Below are positions 43,740 to 54,772 of a DNA stretch of 64,000 nt, in pieces. The notes under the pieces are model-generated. The model was given only the letters and a program-made list of their open reading frames with translations. It was not told where the DNA came from and searched no databases. Both the position numbers and the translations under genes were made by a program. The stretch is from Diabrotica undecimpunctata (lineage: Eukaryota; Arthropoda; Insecta; Coleoptera; Chrysomelidae), in the NCBI RefSeq assembly GCF_040954645.1, contig NC_092806.1:159584328-159648327 (forward strand), written 5' to 3'. The first letter of the stretch is position 1; each line of letters opens with the position of its first letter.

Positions 43740-44400
43740 TTATGATTTAAACTGGAAGAGTATCGAAGAATTAAGCTATTTTAAACACATTTTAGAACGA
43801 GACAACTTTGAAAAACATCCACCTGCGAACAAATTCATAAATAATTAGTTTACTTTCAACAACAATAAAAATATATATAAAGATGCAAGGCTGATAAACA
43901 AGAATACTATCACAATATATGCAAATCAATTGAGAGTTACGATCAAAACAATCAGCCAAGAGGTCTATTTAGAAAAATACGATACATAACAAGAGAGTTT
44001 AAAGCCAGAACTTGGGCCTTTGAAGACCATACGAGAATTTCGGATTTTCTCGATGATTCGGCCGTTATTCCAGCCAGCTGTCTTCGAGAACATTTGGTTC
44101 TCATTTGTCCTAACGCAGAGGCTCTGTGAAAATATCAAGAGAGCCCGTGTAGGTGTCTCTCACGAGTCAGTAAATATTTATTTTGATAATCTCCAGGATA
44201 CCTTGAAGGATATCCAACCCAATTCCATAATTAATTACGACGAAACCTGTTTCGTTGATGATCCAGGTAGAAAGAAAATGGTAGTAAGACAAAAGACGAA
44301 AGAAACCAAGTGAAAAGATTGTTCTCGAAACCGACCATCCTACAAAGAGGTGGCTATGAATTTTCAAGGAATCCGAGCCAAACAGCGTATTCAATTTAAT
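43740..44400 (+). pseudogene. pogo/Tigger-like DDE transposase relic
   Basis: LCENIKRARVGVSHESVNIY, FDNLQDTLKDIQPNSIINYD-ET and DDPGRKKMVVRQKT match the DDE_1-type domain around the first catalytic Asp (NYDET). A later piece, RVKRLFSKPTILQRGGYEFS then RNPSQTAYSI, resembles a C-terminal part, with the central catalytic region missing. Frameshifts are frequent. Confidence 0.65.
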
Positions 44401-45880
44401 GAAAATTAAACTATAAGTAAAAAATTATTTTGCTTCAGCAGTTTAATAAACGTTGTAATTATGTTATATAATAAATCTTTTTCAAGGTAATAGTTGATTT
44501 GTTACTTTTTTTGTGGATTTTTTTGTGAAAGTAATTTTTTAAAACTTTTCTTTCTGGGGTTAATTGAATCTTCTCATACAAATGAATAGGTTGTCCCTAT
44601 TGACTTGTCACAAATGCGGAGTCAATCGAGACAGAAACAGTAATATTTTTTTATAATCACCTGCCAATGTGACAGGTGAAAGCTCTAATAGAGACCTACA
44701 ATTTTGCGCTGGTCCGAAGCCTCTAAAGTTTTTACAAAAAAAGTTGAAAATTGTCCCGATTCACCCCGATTGACGGTAGTTAAAGAACGTAGATTCACTT
44801 AATCTCTGAAACCATAGAACAACGTAACAATATCAATACCATTTAAATACAAAATAAGATTAGATGATCAAAACATTACCCTGTGACACACCTACATTAA
44901 TGTGACTTTAAAGTAGTAAACATTTTTTGTTTTCTGTTAGATAAGTAATTTTCAATTCATTTAATGCCAAACCTTGTAAAGAACATCCATTTCCATCAAG
45001 TTTCCTTGAGAGAATTGATCTACTAGATACAAGCAACTCAAGAGAGAAATACAAGCAACCCAGAATAGTAAAAGATTGGAGAACCAGCATCAAAAGAATA
45101 ATAACAACCCAAGAAATATATCAACATTCATAACCCCATTATACAGTTCCGCAGTAAGTCCCAGTTAAAAAATTATTCTTTTTTTATTACTTACCCAATA
45201 TAATCAACCCAAGTATTGCACAATTTGAAGCCAGCTAAGAATTCTTGAAGTATTTACCGAACTTAATACTTTTATATTGATAGAAGTGTTTACAAAATAA
45301 AGAAATAGACTTCTAATCTTATCTTTGTTTACAGGTTTCGAAGTGGTTGAGATGATTTAATATTTTTTACTCTGCAAAGAATATACTTAACCTATGAGCT
45401 ACGGTATAAATGAGGTTTTAATAAAATTATAATAGAATATTGATAGCGCATTATACAAAGCAGATTGATGTAGGTGAACTGATATATTTCTTTACCGACA
45501 CAAAGCAATCTAATTGACGGGAGAATGCGATAGCTATATGATAGCTGTGCACAAAGTTATCGGAACAGTTTTTCGAGAAAAGTGCTATGTGAATAAATTT
45601 AAGCAATTGAAATAGGCACATATTTTAGCCAATAATAATCATTTACCAAGCCCTAAAGACCTTTATAGATACCAAATTTTAAAAAACGTTTTGAGTACAA
45701 TATACTACTAACATTTGTGTATTGTGAGAAATAAATCACTTATTCATACATTTACTCGAATTGTTCATGCTAAAACCTCGTTTTAGTCCTTGGTTTGCTT
45801 TTAACTGCATTTTAATCGTGATAGTAAAAGTGTAGATACTTTAATTTGATTTTATAAAGTGTCTTGGTATCTTCTTTTTC
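44401..45880. other. Unassigned sequence with an LTR-end relic
   Basis: A segment at 44790-44835 (CACTTAATCTCTGAA...CAACGTAACAATATC) matches the end of the putative LTR at 8150. The rest has no recognised family. Confidence 0.4.
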
Positions 45881-45899
45881 AATAATCTTTTTCAAGCCC

Positions 45900-46350
45900 T
45901 GGTGTAAGGATTTCTTCTCTATTTGGTAGTCCTGGCTTCCCCCAGCATCCGCCTCCAAGGATCCATTTCCCTAGCTTCTCTTCTCCAGTTATCTACCCTC
46001 AATGTTCCTTCAGCGTCGGCTCTTATTTCGTCTATCCACATTTTCCTTGGTTTTCCTACTGGCTCACGTCCCACCATAATTTCATTAAGCGTTCTACTAG
46101 GTGTCATGCCCAGCGCAATTTTTCTATTTTTGCATAATTTGCTTTAGAGGGTTCTTTATAATATTGATATTGATACATATAACTCGTGGTAGAATATTGT
46201 TCTTTCTTATATACATACCTTTGTCACAGATGGGTCCCAATAGCCTTCCCAATATTTTTCTTTCAAAAGTATTAATTAGGTTTATTGTTTTTTCTGCCCT
46301 CCATTTTTCTGCGCCATGTGTTGCTATTCGTTGTATATTCGCCATGTGTG
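45900..46350 (-). pseudogene. LINE 3' relic
   Basis: Minus-strand NTFERKILGRLLGPICDKGM and VGKPRKMWIDEIRADAEGTL with MDPWRRMLGEARTTK-stop match the C-terminal region of the GRPRKRW class LINE seen at 20.1-20.5 and 28.3-28.7 kb. Frames are broken between them. Confidence 0.75.
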
Positions 46351-46536
46351 GCTATTATAATATAATATATTCAATATTCGTTGTATAAATATTTTGAACT
46401 TTAGTTCCCTAAACATTGCGACCAGTGGCGGCTGGTGTGGTAAAATTTTGGGTAGGCCAAGCCAGCAAATTACATATCGCTATGTGTAATCAGTGACGGA
46501 TCCAGAGGGAGGGGTCACGGGGTCATGACCCCCCCC

Positions 46537-47040
46537 CTAACTAATTTTTTTAATGATTTCTCTGTTCATTTTAACTTCTGCGTTGTATCTAATTTTTGCG
46601 ATTTTAGATTTTTCATCTAGCAAATTGCGAACAGAAAACGCCTTCTGTACTTCCTTAAAGGACAGGAAATTACTTAAATGTTCCTTGCAACTGGAGTGTT
46701 TTTTTGAGGAGGCAGACATATTTTTTAAATCAAAGTATCCTTCACAAGTCCATACACATTTCTTATTAGAAAATAACAAACACGGTCAGCAATATAGTCT
46801 GTTTTTCGTAATACTTCCAGACAACCATTTGTAGACATCATACCAGGAGCAATTAAAAGTACGCACCTTTTTCCCATCTTTTTTGTCAATACGCAATGTT
46901 AGAGTAGGCCTTTCATTCATAATAAATTTTTTTTCTATCAATTTGAGTTCTTCTAGATAATGGCGATTCCAATAGTGAAACAACAATGTCCAAACACTCA
47001 CTATCAACATTACTATTACTGCAACTTGGTAAAGCGTCAT
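46537..47040 (-). pseudogene. hAT transposase N-terminal (TTF-type zinc finger) fragment
   Basis: Minus-strand GKKVRTFNCSWYDVYKWLSG, then LYC-stop-PCLLFSNKKCVWTCEG and SSKKHSSCKEHLSNFLSFKE. The W-x-C-x-x-C...H-x4-H arrangement is the TTF-type finger of ZMYM6-like hAT transposases. The stop is TGA where the family has TGG. The catalytic RNase H domain and the dimerisation domain are missing. Confidence 0.72.
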
Positions 47041-47318
47041 AAAAACTCATTTTTATTGTATCAGGTATAAATCAATCTCACATATAAGTTGCATACAATC
47101 AGGCGATATAGAAATCATGCAAATGGGATTTTTTTTCTTCGAATTTTACCAATTTTTTTTTAAATTTATTTGGGCAACCGTGCACTTGTTTCCAATTGTG
47201 TTGTTTGTTTAAAAATGTGTTACAATTATACATTATTACATATTTTTTTATCGTAATTTAAAAGAAAATTTATATTACAATTCGATAATTACGTTACAAG
47301 TGACAACGATGGTCGACG

Positions 47319-47456
47319 TAGGCCCGATCGTCTGGTGCCTAAACAGCAAGCATAAACACGACAATATAAATCGTTGTCCGGCAAGCTGCTTAACTTCAAA
47401 CGCTTTTTGTACGGGGATCTTATGTGAGCTGGGTCGGCCAGTTACGATCGGGCCTA
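47319..47456. mobile_element. Small TIR element (MITE-like), nested in the hAT element
   Basis: TAGGCCCGATCGT (47319-47331) is mirrored by ACGATCGGGCCTA (47444-47456). If TA is the target duplication, the ends are GGCCCGATCG. The 138-bp unit is non-coding. Confidence 0.5.
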
Positions 47457-47684
47457 TTAATGATATTTAAAATGCCTGAATACGATTCGATGCTTTCTGT
47501 GGTAATATAATAACATAGTTGTTTTAACAGACGTTAATATATTGAGTGATTTAGTACATTTAAAAGTTATTTACATGCATTAACATAATTTTTGAATATA
47601 TGTTTTTCAATTTTAAAGCTCTTAAAATTATTGGGTAGGCCCGGCCTATCCTGCCTACCCCCAAAAGCCGCCACTGATTGCGAC

Positions 47685-48450
47685 AGAGAGAAGTATACTT
47701 TATTAGCAAGAATGGTCCTTTTCAATCTTTCCCATAGATAGGATGGTTAGTTTGGTCTTTCCTCCCCCTCGCTGCCGTCCTCAGTTATCTGTATGCCCAG
47801 GCTATGGCCCAGGTACGTGAGCTGTTTTACAACTTCCACCAATTTTTGCCACCAAGTTTTACCAATTTCCTTGGTATACCAAAATTCTCGCATAATTAAG
47901 TATATATTATTATCTCTGTTTATATTATACAAAATAAACAAAATCTAACATTTGTTTGACGTTGAATATCGGGTCAATAATAGACGGCCCTTATATTAAT
48001 ATTATACTGTAAACCACTGTAAACATGTACATGAAGACACACACATAAGTTTTTATATTTTATTTGTGTGTGCTCATTGTCTCAATGATCGTTGCTGTTG
48101 GTTGGATTTTCTCTTTTTGTGTTTTGTTGTCCTGTTTAGGTTTTTCACCTCTTCAGGACGTGGTTTTTTTGTTGTTGGTTTTTGTCGTTACATTGGTTCT
48201 ACTGGCGGTTCGCTTCGTTGGATGTGTCTGTGGAGGAGGATCATGGACAATCAGAGGTGAAAGGGTTGTTGAGCTAAAACGGTCCTTTTCAGAATTTTAT
48301 TAATGAAAATATAGTTAGTTATAAATTGACTGAATTTAATAGTATATAAATTTAATTTAATTAATAAGTGTATAAATTGTGAATCGCGTGAGGGCAGCTG
48401 TGGCTGTATCCTCTGCAATAGATATAATTGTGCGATTGAATCGGGAAACC
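47685..48450. other. Unassigned sequence
   Basis: A minus-strand LTYLGHSLGIQITEDGS near 47800 may be a LINE fragment (YLG-type motif), but nothing else supports it. The Val/Leu-rich frame at 48064-48303 is low complexity. Confidence 0.3.
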
Positions 48451-48495
48451 ACAGAAAACCGATCCCTCTTTGTCTAGCAAGCTCGAAGTGAGTAT

Positions 48496-49349
48496 TTACT
48501 GATTAATACGGCGATAAAAGAGAGGACTTGCCTCCAGGTTGTCAATATATTCATCAGGGAGTTCGTTGCTGGCAAGGGTCACTAATTTAGTGGGTGGGAG
48601 AAGGAGTTTGGATTTAGGTTGTCTTTTGAATACAATTCCATTGGATGAGCAGGTAGTTTTCAAGATATTTTGGGCTCTGAAGTTTTGGCCACGGATGGTT
48701 TTGATTGTGTAACTCCTGCTCAGAGAGGAGATCCTCCCATTGATGGGCTGGATATTCGACAGTTGATGAATGAGGGCGGAGGGGTGATCGCGTCGTTTGT
48801 TGTTTACTCTACGCAGGATTCCCCGTTCCAATCCCAGCAGTATCTGTGTGAGGTGGCGGTTGATCAAAATATAGAGGTTAAATCTATACTCAATCACCGG
48901 CCTGATAAATGTTTTGTAAGTATGTACGAGTGTACGTGGGTGTGTCAATCCGAACATACCATAGAGAGCATTGAGTAAACCGACTCTGCTTCTAACCTTG
49001 TTACAGGCTACTTTCAAATCGGTCCTCCAGTTTAGTGTTTGAGTAAACACCACACGGAGCTACTCCATCTAGTCACGGAGTTTGAGTCGGTCGCCGTTGT
49101 TTCTTCCGGCTATATTGTATGAGGTGAATCTGCTGAGACTGGAGTCTCTAAAGAGAATCATTTGAGTTTTATTAGGGTTAGGTGTTACTCTCCATCTCCC
49201 GCACCACCTGTAGACCAGATCAAGGTGATTTTGAGCCAACCTAAGTAATGCATTTATGTCTCGTGCTGTTGTTACGAGAGCGGTATCGTTTGCGTAGAGC
49301 AAAGTGAGCGTATTAGTGTAACGTGGGTTTGGAAAGTCGCTATTGTATA
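48496..49349 (-). mobile_element. Jockey-type LINE, 3' portion (split by transposon B)
   Basis: Minus-strand IYNSDFPNPRYTNTLTLLYA-ND at 49345-49270 is the RT motif with YAND instead of YADD. NPNKTQMILFRDSSL and the thumb/C-terminal VFTQTLNWRTDLKVACNKVR, RPVIEYRFNLY and GLERGILRRVN (49053-48496) follow. No RNase H is present, as in jockey-clade elements. It continues at 52335. Confidence 0.88.
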
Positions 49350-49567
49350 TCGTGGGCGTTCTGGGAAAATCCACTAACTCACAAAAGTAAAGTTTTGAGA
49401 AAAACGCATTTAAAGATTTCTATACCTCTTAAAAATCAGGAACACTGGTTGGTCAAGTTCTGGTACCTGGATATGATTTGGAAGTATGTTATCCACACGT
49501 GGTGTACACATTCATGTAAAAATATTTTGAAAAACATTATTTTATTGATGAAAACTGTGAAAAAGAT

Positions 49568-52091
49568 GGAGTTAGTTGATTTTCCTTGTCGCTAAATGCA
49601 CCTATTTAATATAACGGTTAAAACATTTAAATGTATAAATTAATATTTATGGGGTAAAACTTTTTATAATAAAAGACAAAAAGGTCTTGAATATTTATAT
49701 TCTCAAAAAATAGATATACATAGAGATAAGTGCAGACACTAAGAGTTTTGATCACTCATGTCATCTTCGGTACCACGATCCTCAACACCGGGTTCAATTA
49801 TGACATCTGTTACCAGTTTTGACGTGGGAAGAGACCTGTACCAACCCTGAAATTCATCTGGTATAATGTTGTTTTTGCACAATTTCATTAAATCCTTCTT
49901 TTTTTGAATACTAATAGGTAACTGTTTTGTGTAAAGCTTGGGTAAATTTTTTGGTTGATTTGGTGGCCTCCCCTTTCCGTAAATAGAAATTGAGCGGTAG
50001 GAGTCGGTATGTCTATACTTGTATTGAATTATGCCTGTGCCTGGTTCATGCTTGGAATATTTTAAGCTTTTAATTAGTAACCAATTAACAACCTTCCCAG
50101 TTTCGTCTTTAGATCTATTTTTAATAAGATTTTTTGAAAGATGCTTCAAATCATAAAAATCTGTGTACTTTAGTTCTGTAATTTTGTACGGTTTGGAATT
50201 TTTTGATTTTCGCGTAGATCGGGCTATCCGGAAGATATTTAACCAATCGTTTATTAAATAAACAGATACATGCTTTTTCGCTTTTTCTATCGCACTATGC
50301 ATCGAATCAGCTTCCATATAACTGTATCCGCTTTCCAGAAATTTATGTTCTATAACGTTAATACGTGAATTGTTCACTGCGTATAACAAAATTACATGTG
50401 GAGGCAACTGGTTAATGTATTTAAAGAGGCACGTTCCTATCTCTGAACTCCCTCGTTTGCCATTTATTTCAGTCCAACAATAACAACTTGCTTCTTCGGA
50501 TGATTGGTATATGGTAAGGTTGTATACACATAATTTGCGAGAGTAATACATTGGGCTAACATCTGAACTTGGTATCTGTAACACATATTGTAGATCAAAT
50601 GTTGCATACACAAAAGTATTATCTTGAGAAATCTTTCTTTATCTGCTTGTTTTGCAGAGTAGCAGTCATCTCTCCTTTGTAAATGACACTGCAGTGTCTC
50701 ATTATCTAGGTTTTCCGCTGTAAATGGCTTATGCGTTTTACATATTAAGCACTGATGCTTTTTCGGCTTAAAAAATGAATAATTATAATTTCGGCCAAAT
50801 ATTCGTTTGTACGTTACCAGTGACACTGGTGGTTTTCCTTTCTCCTGCAGTCCCCCGTTTCGCATTTTTCTGTATACAACTGATACATTTTGGATATAGA
50901 CAAATTGCTATCCAAATACTGCCTTTTAGTGTCTCGTCTGGAGTAATGCGATTCCATTGTGGGAAAACTTTCTATGTGGCGTTTTATCTCGGCGATAACT
51001 TCAGGCTTAGTTTTATTGGCAGGAGATAACATCCCCCTTTTGTCCTTACCAACAAAATTTCCAGATGAACCTCTATGTTTAAAATCATTTAGAACAACAC
51101 AGTTACCAATGTTAAGTGTTTTTAAGAAGAAAAGCTGGCATATACGACGTTTGGTTTTATTCTTCTGAAAATGGTATTGTTTAGAATTTTGACGAATAAC
51201 TGAGTCATCATTTTTGCGTCGTCTTCTTTCTGGACTTTTTACGGTAACATTACTTAAAATAAAATCTTTCTGTCTGACAAAATCAAGATTCCAGTATGCT
51301 AAACATATCACTTTCCTGTCTTCTTCTGTGAAGTCCTCGTGACATTTAAAGCGACAATTTTGACAATCAACTGGTTGGGGTGTCTTAGCTGGTCGTTTCT
51401 TTTTCTTAATTTGATAATCTAAACCCTGACTTCGTCTTCTCCTGGCAACATTACATTTCCAAGTTTTAAGATTGGTTGCTTTCCACCTACTTAATTTTTT
51501 GATTGGACTCCTACTGTTTTCAGGGCTGTTCTGCTTAGACAGAGATAAATCACTATTATACGTTGGATCGTTGACGGAATCATCACTAAATGGATCTACA
51601 ACAAACACTAAAATTAACGAATTGTACTTGAAATCTATATAAGTTTTATACCGGACAGTGGAGTTGTAGTTCTACATATTGACAGATATTGTGGTTCTTC
51701 CTGAACAGCATTGATTGCGATTTCTTTAGAGCAAGTACCAATTTGTTCCAGTTCTAAACAAAAACAACAGTATTGTTAATAATCGTATTATTTTAATAAT
51801 AAAATAATTACAGAAACAACAAATAAAGTGAATACTAACCTCAATTTGAATTTTGTGCCTTCTCAGCATCCTCTACCATTTTACACAATAACTTTCCTCT
51901 GCTATACATTCTAAAGAATTTTATAAACTAACCACGTTGCATCGACGTCCAAACACAATTAAATTTAATGAAGTGTTTAGCAAACATAACCGCACTATTT
52001 GGAGTTAGTTGATTCTCCTTGTCTCAGGTTCTACTATTGCGGCTTGTATAGGCAACTAAAATTACACTATGTGCAGTTAGTTGATTTTTCC
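49568..52091. repeat. Subterminal repeats of transposon B
   Basis: GGAGTTAGTTGATTTTCC at 49568, GGAGTTAGTTGATTCTCC at 52001 and GCAGTTAGTTGATTTTTCC at 52073 resemble the inner TIR sequence GGAGTTAGTGGATTTTCC (52303). An inverted GAATCAACTAAG sits at 52121. They are candidate transposase-binding sites. Confidence 0.8.
49739..51879 (-). pseudogene. Transposase-like gene, GQN family, copy B (multi-exon, defective)
   Basis: Predicted exons: 51879-51840 (MVEDAEKAQNSN, then an in-frame TGA), 51753-51652 and 51595 onward, with GT-AG junctions in matching phase. The third exon reads VNDPTYNSDLSLS, KTWKCNVARRRRSQG, a Cys-rich CQNCRFKCHEDFTEEDRKVI, KNKTKRRICQLFFLKTL, and FKPKKHQCLICKTHKPFTAE after a frameshift near 50820. 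A second frameshift near 50620 leads to TFDLQYVLQ, CYCWTEINGKRGSSEIG, HKFLESGYSYMEADSMHSAI and FQGWYRSLPTSK. The SDxCxGQN block of copy A is deleted between ILLYAVNNS and INVIEHK. I infer an RNase H-fold transposase from the position and repeat structure; no family name is certain. Confidence 0.7.
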
Positions 52092-52334
52092 TGTCAAGCT
52101 TTGTAATTGTTTGTAAATAAGAATCAACTAAGTGCACTTAATTTATTTCTGCTGTATAAAAAATTTCGCTAAGGGAGTTAGACTAAATCATGGTTCAGAT
52201 TTAAAAATGATGAATGACGAATTTGAAGACATAGGGTTTTTCCTGTTAAAATATTGATGTTTCTGGATTTAATGGTAATAAAATGTCAATATTGAAAAAA
52301 ATGGAGTTAGTGGATTTTCCCAGAACGCCCACGA

Positions 52335-53500
52335 TATAGTATATAGTATGGGTGCCAACACTGAACCTTATGGAACTCCTGCTGTAGGAGTAAAAGAGTC
52401 AGAGAAGTGGTCTCGCATTTTTACCGTGATTCGACGTTGAGTGAGAAATGAATGGATAAGTCTAACGAATGGGGAGGGCAGACCGATGTTCAACAGTTTC
52501 CTGACCAGTCCAGCATGCCAGACGTGGTCGAAGGCTTTTTGAACATCGAGAAAAATGCCTAGAGAGAGTTTGCCGTCGTTTAGACTTTGAGTGAAGTGAG
52601 TGACGATCTCTGTCAATGCCGTTGTGGTGGAGTGACCTCTAAAGCCGAATTGAAATGTTGGGATGGTGTTCTGTGGTAAAGTCAACGAGTCTCTCCTTAA
52701 GGATCCTCTCGAAGACCTTAACCAAGACGTTTAGTAGAGAAATCGGCCTATAAGAGTGCAAATCGATCCGGGGTTTGCCCTTTTTAAGGAGCATGATTGT
52801 ATTGGTTTCTTTCCATGGAGATGGAAAGTAGCAGAGTCTAAGAGTGGCATTGACAATGTTCGTCAGGTAGAGTGTGACGCTAGGTGGAAGTTGTTTCACG
52901 CAGTTCCTGGCAATTTTGTCAGGTCCCGGTGAATTTGATTTGCCGATTTGGCAAACATGTTCGAAGGTTTGTTGATACACAGGAGCCATGATAGGGTAAT
53001 CATGTGGCTCCTGTGGATTGACGGGGGTGGCGAGTCGTGTTGTTATGTCTCTCACAATTGTCGGACGTAACTCGTGGTCCAATCTAGGGTTATCGGGGGT
53101 GATTAGGGTGTATTGTAAATGTATTTTGAAGATGTTGGCCTTCTGTTGATCTGAATTAATAATTTGGTTGTTCACCACAAAGTGAGAAGGGTTGTTGGTT
53201 ATCTGTTTAGTTAGGATTTTGAGTTTGGACCAGAATGCGCCGCCGTTACGATAATCAAGTGTAGAGGTAGCTGCTTGCAATTGATTGGCTTGCAGATTAT
53301 TAACCTGTAGTTTGATCACCGCAGATAGGCGGCTGTTTTATGTTTTGACTCGGGGGTTGCGGGTACTTTGAAACTGACGTAGGAGTCATCTCTTTTGTTT
53401 GATTTTATTGATGATGTATTGAAGTAGAGGTGGTATGCTAGGGTTTATGACCCTATTAGTGACTGATATCTCAATCACTTGATTTATCAGACAACGTGTC
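52335..53500 (-). mobile_element. Jockey-type LINE, RT N-terminal portion (split by transposon B)
   Basis: Minus-strand coding 53319-52639 (KSNSPGPDKIARNCVKQLPP, LHSYRPISLLNVLVKVFERI) and, after a frameshift, 52685-52368 (FGFRGHSTTTALTEIV, LGIFLDVQKAFDHVWHAGLV, the motif A Asp, then GVP-stop-GSVLAPILYT). The frame continues at 49349 after transposon B. Upstream, IEISVTNRVINPSIPPLLQY near 53450 belongs to the same ORF. Confidence 0.88.
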
Positions 53501-53562
53501 ACCATAGACTTATATCTTATATTTTAACATAGACTGCGCGTACTGACAACAAAACAAGATCT

Positions 53563-54011
53563 CTTCATCATCATCTTTGGCTCGACAATCCTCTGTGGAT
53601 CTTGGCCTGCTCTAAGATTCGTCGCCATTCTGTTCGGTTTCTTGCCATCTTCTGATTTTTAATATCCGTAAGTCGGTTTCAACTCCATCTAACCACCTAA
53701 TTCGCGGTCGGCCTTTGCTTCTTCTTCCTACAGGTGTTCCTGTGGTTAGCTTTTTAGCTATTCGTATTTTCTACATTCGTATTATGTGTCCAGCCCATCT
53801 AAGTCGCTGTGTTTTAATGAACGTTATGACATCTGGCTCATCAAAGAGCTGATACAATTCAAAATTATATCTTCTGCGCCACTGCCCTTGGTCGTTTATA
53901 GCGTATAGTCGTTTATTTTATATAAATATTTCGCGGAGTATTTTACGCTCAAATATTCCCAAAAGTCTTTCATCTTTCTGCGTTAGAGTCCATGTTTCTG
54001 CTCAAGATCTC
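53563..54011 (-). mobile_element. LINE 3' fragment with 10-bp TSD and (GAT)n tail
   Basis: AACAAGATCT flanks it at 53553-53562 and 54012-54021. Minus-strand ETWTLTQKDERLLGIFERKI, YAINDQGQWRRRYNFELYQL, LRWAGHIIRM and GRRSKGRPRIRWLDGVETDL place it in the GRPRKRW class, with a GAT-rich tail at 53563-53575. Several stops. Confidence 0.9.
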
Positions 54012-54218
54012 AACAAGATCTTGCTTCTTGCATTTATTCAATCTGTCTCTTTCTCTAGCGCATTTAAACTTCTTACTCTATTTCTTCCCTACCAAAAATT
54101 GGTTTGGTCACTTAGCTTTAGCTCTACTCACAAAACAATTTAATATTTAAATAAAAAATTGTTTATATTTAATGAAATTTGCAATTTGTTTGATTATGTT
54201 GATGTTGATGTTGAACGA

Positions 54219-54387
54219 CAGTGGCGCACCCAGGGGGGTGGGTTATAGGGGTTAAACCACCCCCTTCCCGTCACTATTCCGACACTGTTACTCACAAATT
54301 TTAAGTACTTAAAATGGTGGAGGTAGCATAAAAAAATTTCGGTGCCCAACCAAAACCCCCCACAAGAAAATTCTAGGTGCGTCACTG
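54219..54387. mobile_element. hAT-type MITE
   Basis: A 169-bp element with termini CAGTGGCGCACC and, at the right, GGTGCGTCACTG, flanked by 8-bp TTGAACGA / TAGAACGA (one mismatch), as expected for hAT. The interior is non-coding. Confidence 0.85.
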
Positions 54388-54714
54388 TAGAACGACAATG
54401 TCAAAGTCGCACATAGCATAGCACATTGCCTTTAACTTATATAGGCATGGACGTAAATTAAAAATCTTTTAACGGTTGCATTAATTGATTTTTTCATGTG
54501 CATACATTTTACAAAAACTATTTACAATCAGTTCTACAACATAAATCATTGTTTCTACTGTATAAATATTATGTAGAGTCAAACGATAATACAAAATAAT
54601 CAAGGATTAAAAAGAAGAATGTATTATTTGTCAAAAACAAAACAAATGTCACTGTTAAACAAGTAATTACAATTACATGGTATCACACGTGCTTAGGAAA
54701 TACTTTTAAAAGCG

Positions 54715-54717
54715 ATG
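54715..54717 (+). CDS. Pbdc1: Candidate PBDC1 first coding exon end (ATG only)
   Basis: AGCG-ATG is followed directly by GTAAAATA, a donor leaving the start codon at a codon boundary. The resulting 55-bp intron would join ATG to GAT-GTC-CTA, giving a protein starting MDVLSRPAEEF. No other ATG with a suitable donor was found in 54480-54770. It is unproven. Confidence 0.35.
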
Positions 54718-54772
54718 GTAAAATAAATTAGTTAATATTAAATTCACCTTTATTGTTATTTATTTTTTATAG

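Larger units (their letters stand above)
46423..47676. mobile_element. hAT-superfamily element with perfect 8-bp TSD
   Basis: Target duplication ATTGCGAC at 46415-46422 and 47677-47684, and terminal inverted repeats CAGTGGCGGCT at both ends. It encloses a hAT-like N-terminal zinc-finger fragment. The 8-bp TSD and CAGTG termini are hallmarks of hAT elements. It is internally deleted and composite. Confidence 0.88.
49350..52334 (-). mobile_element. DNA transposon (GQN family, copy B) with 31-bp perfect TIRs and TA TSD
   Basis: The 31-bp ends at 49350-49380 and 52304-52334 are exact reverse complements (starting TCGTGGGCGTTCTGGG and ending CCACTAACTC). Both sides are flanked by TATA, and the interrupted jockey frame (ILYT-IYNSDFP) is restored only if TA alone was duplicated. 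Subterminal GGAGTTAGTTGATT-like motifs recur near both ends. The interior carries a multi-exon transposase-like gene on the minus strand. Confidence 0.92.

Noticed and set aside
48064..48303. Val/Leu-rich frame resembling a membrane protein
   Set aside because: Low complexity GT-rich sequence, no family match, no splice or promoter context.
52331..52340. 4-bp TATA target duplication for transposon B
   Set aside because: It would leave the interrupted jockey frame two bases short; a TA duplication restores the frame and the expected length.
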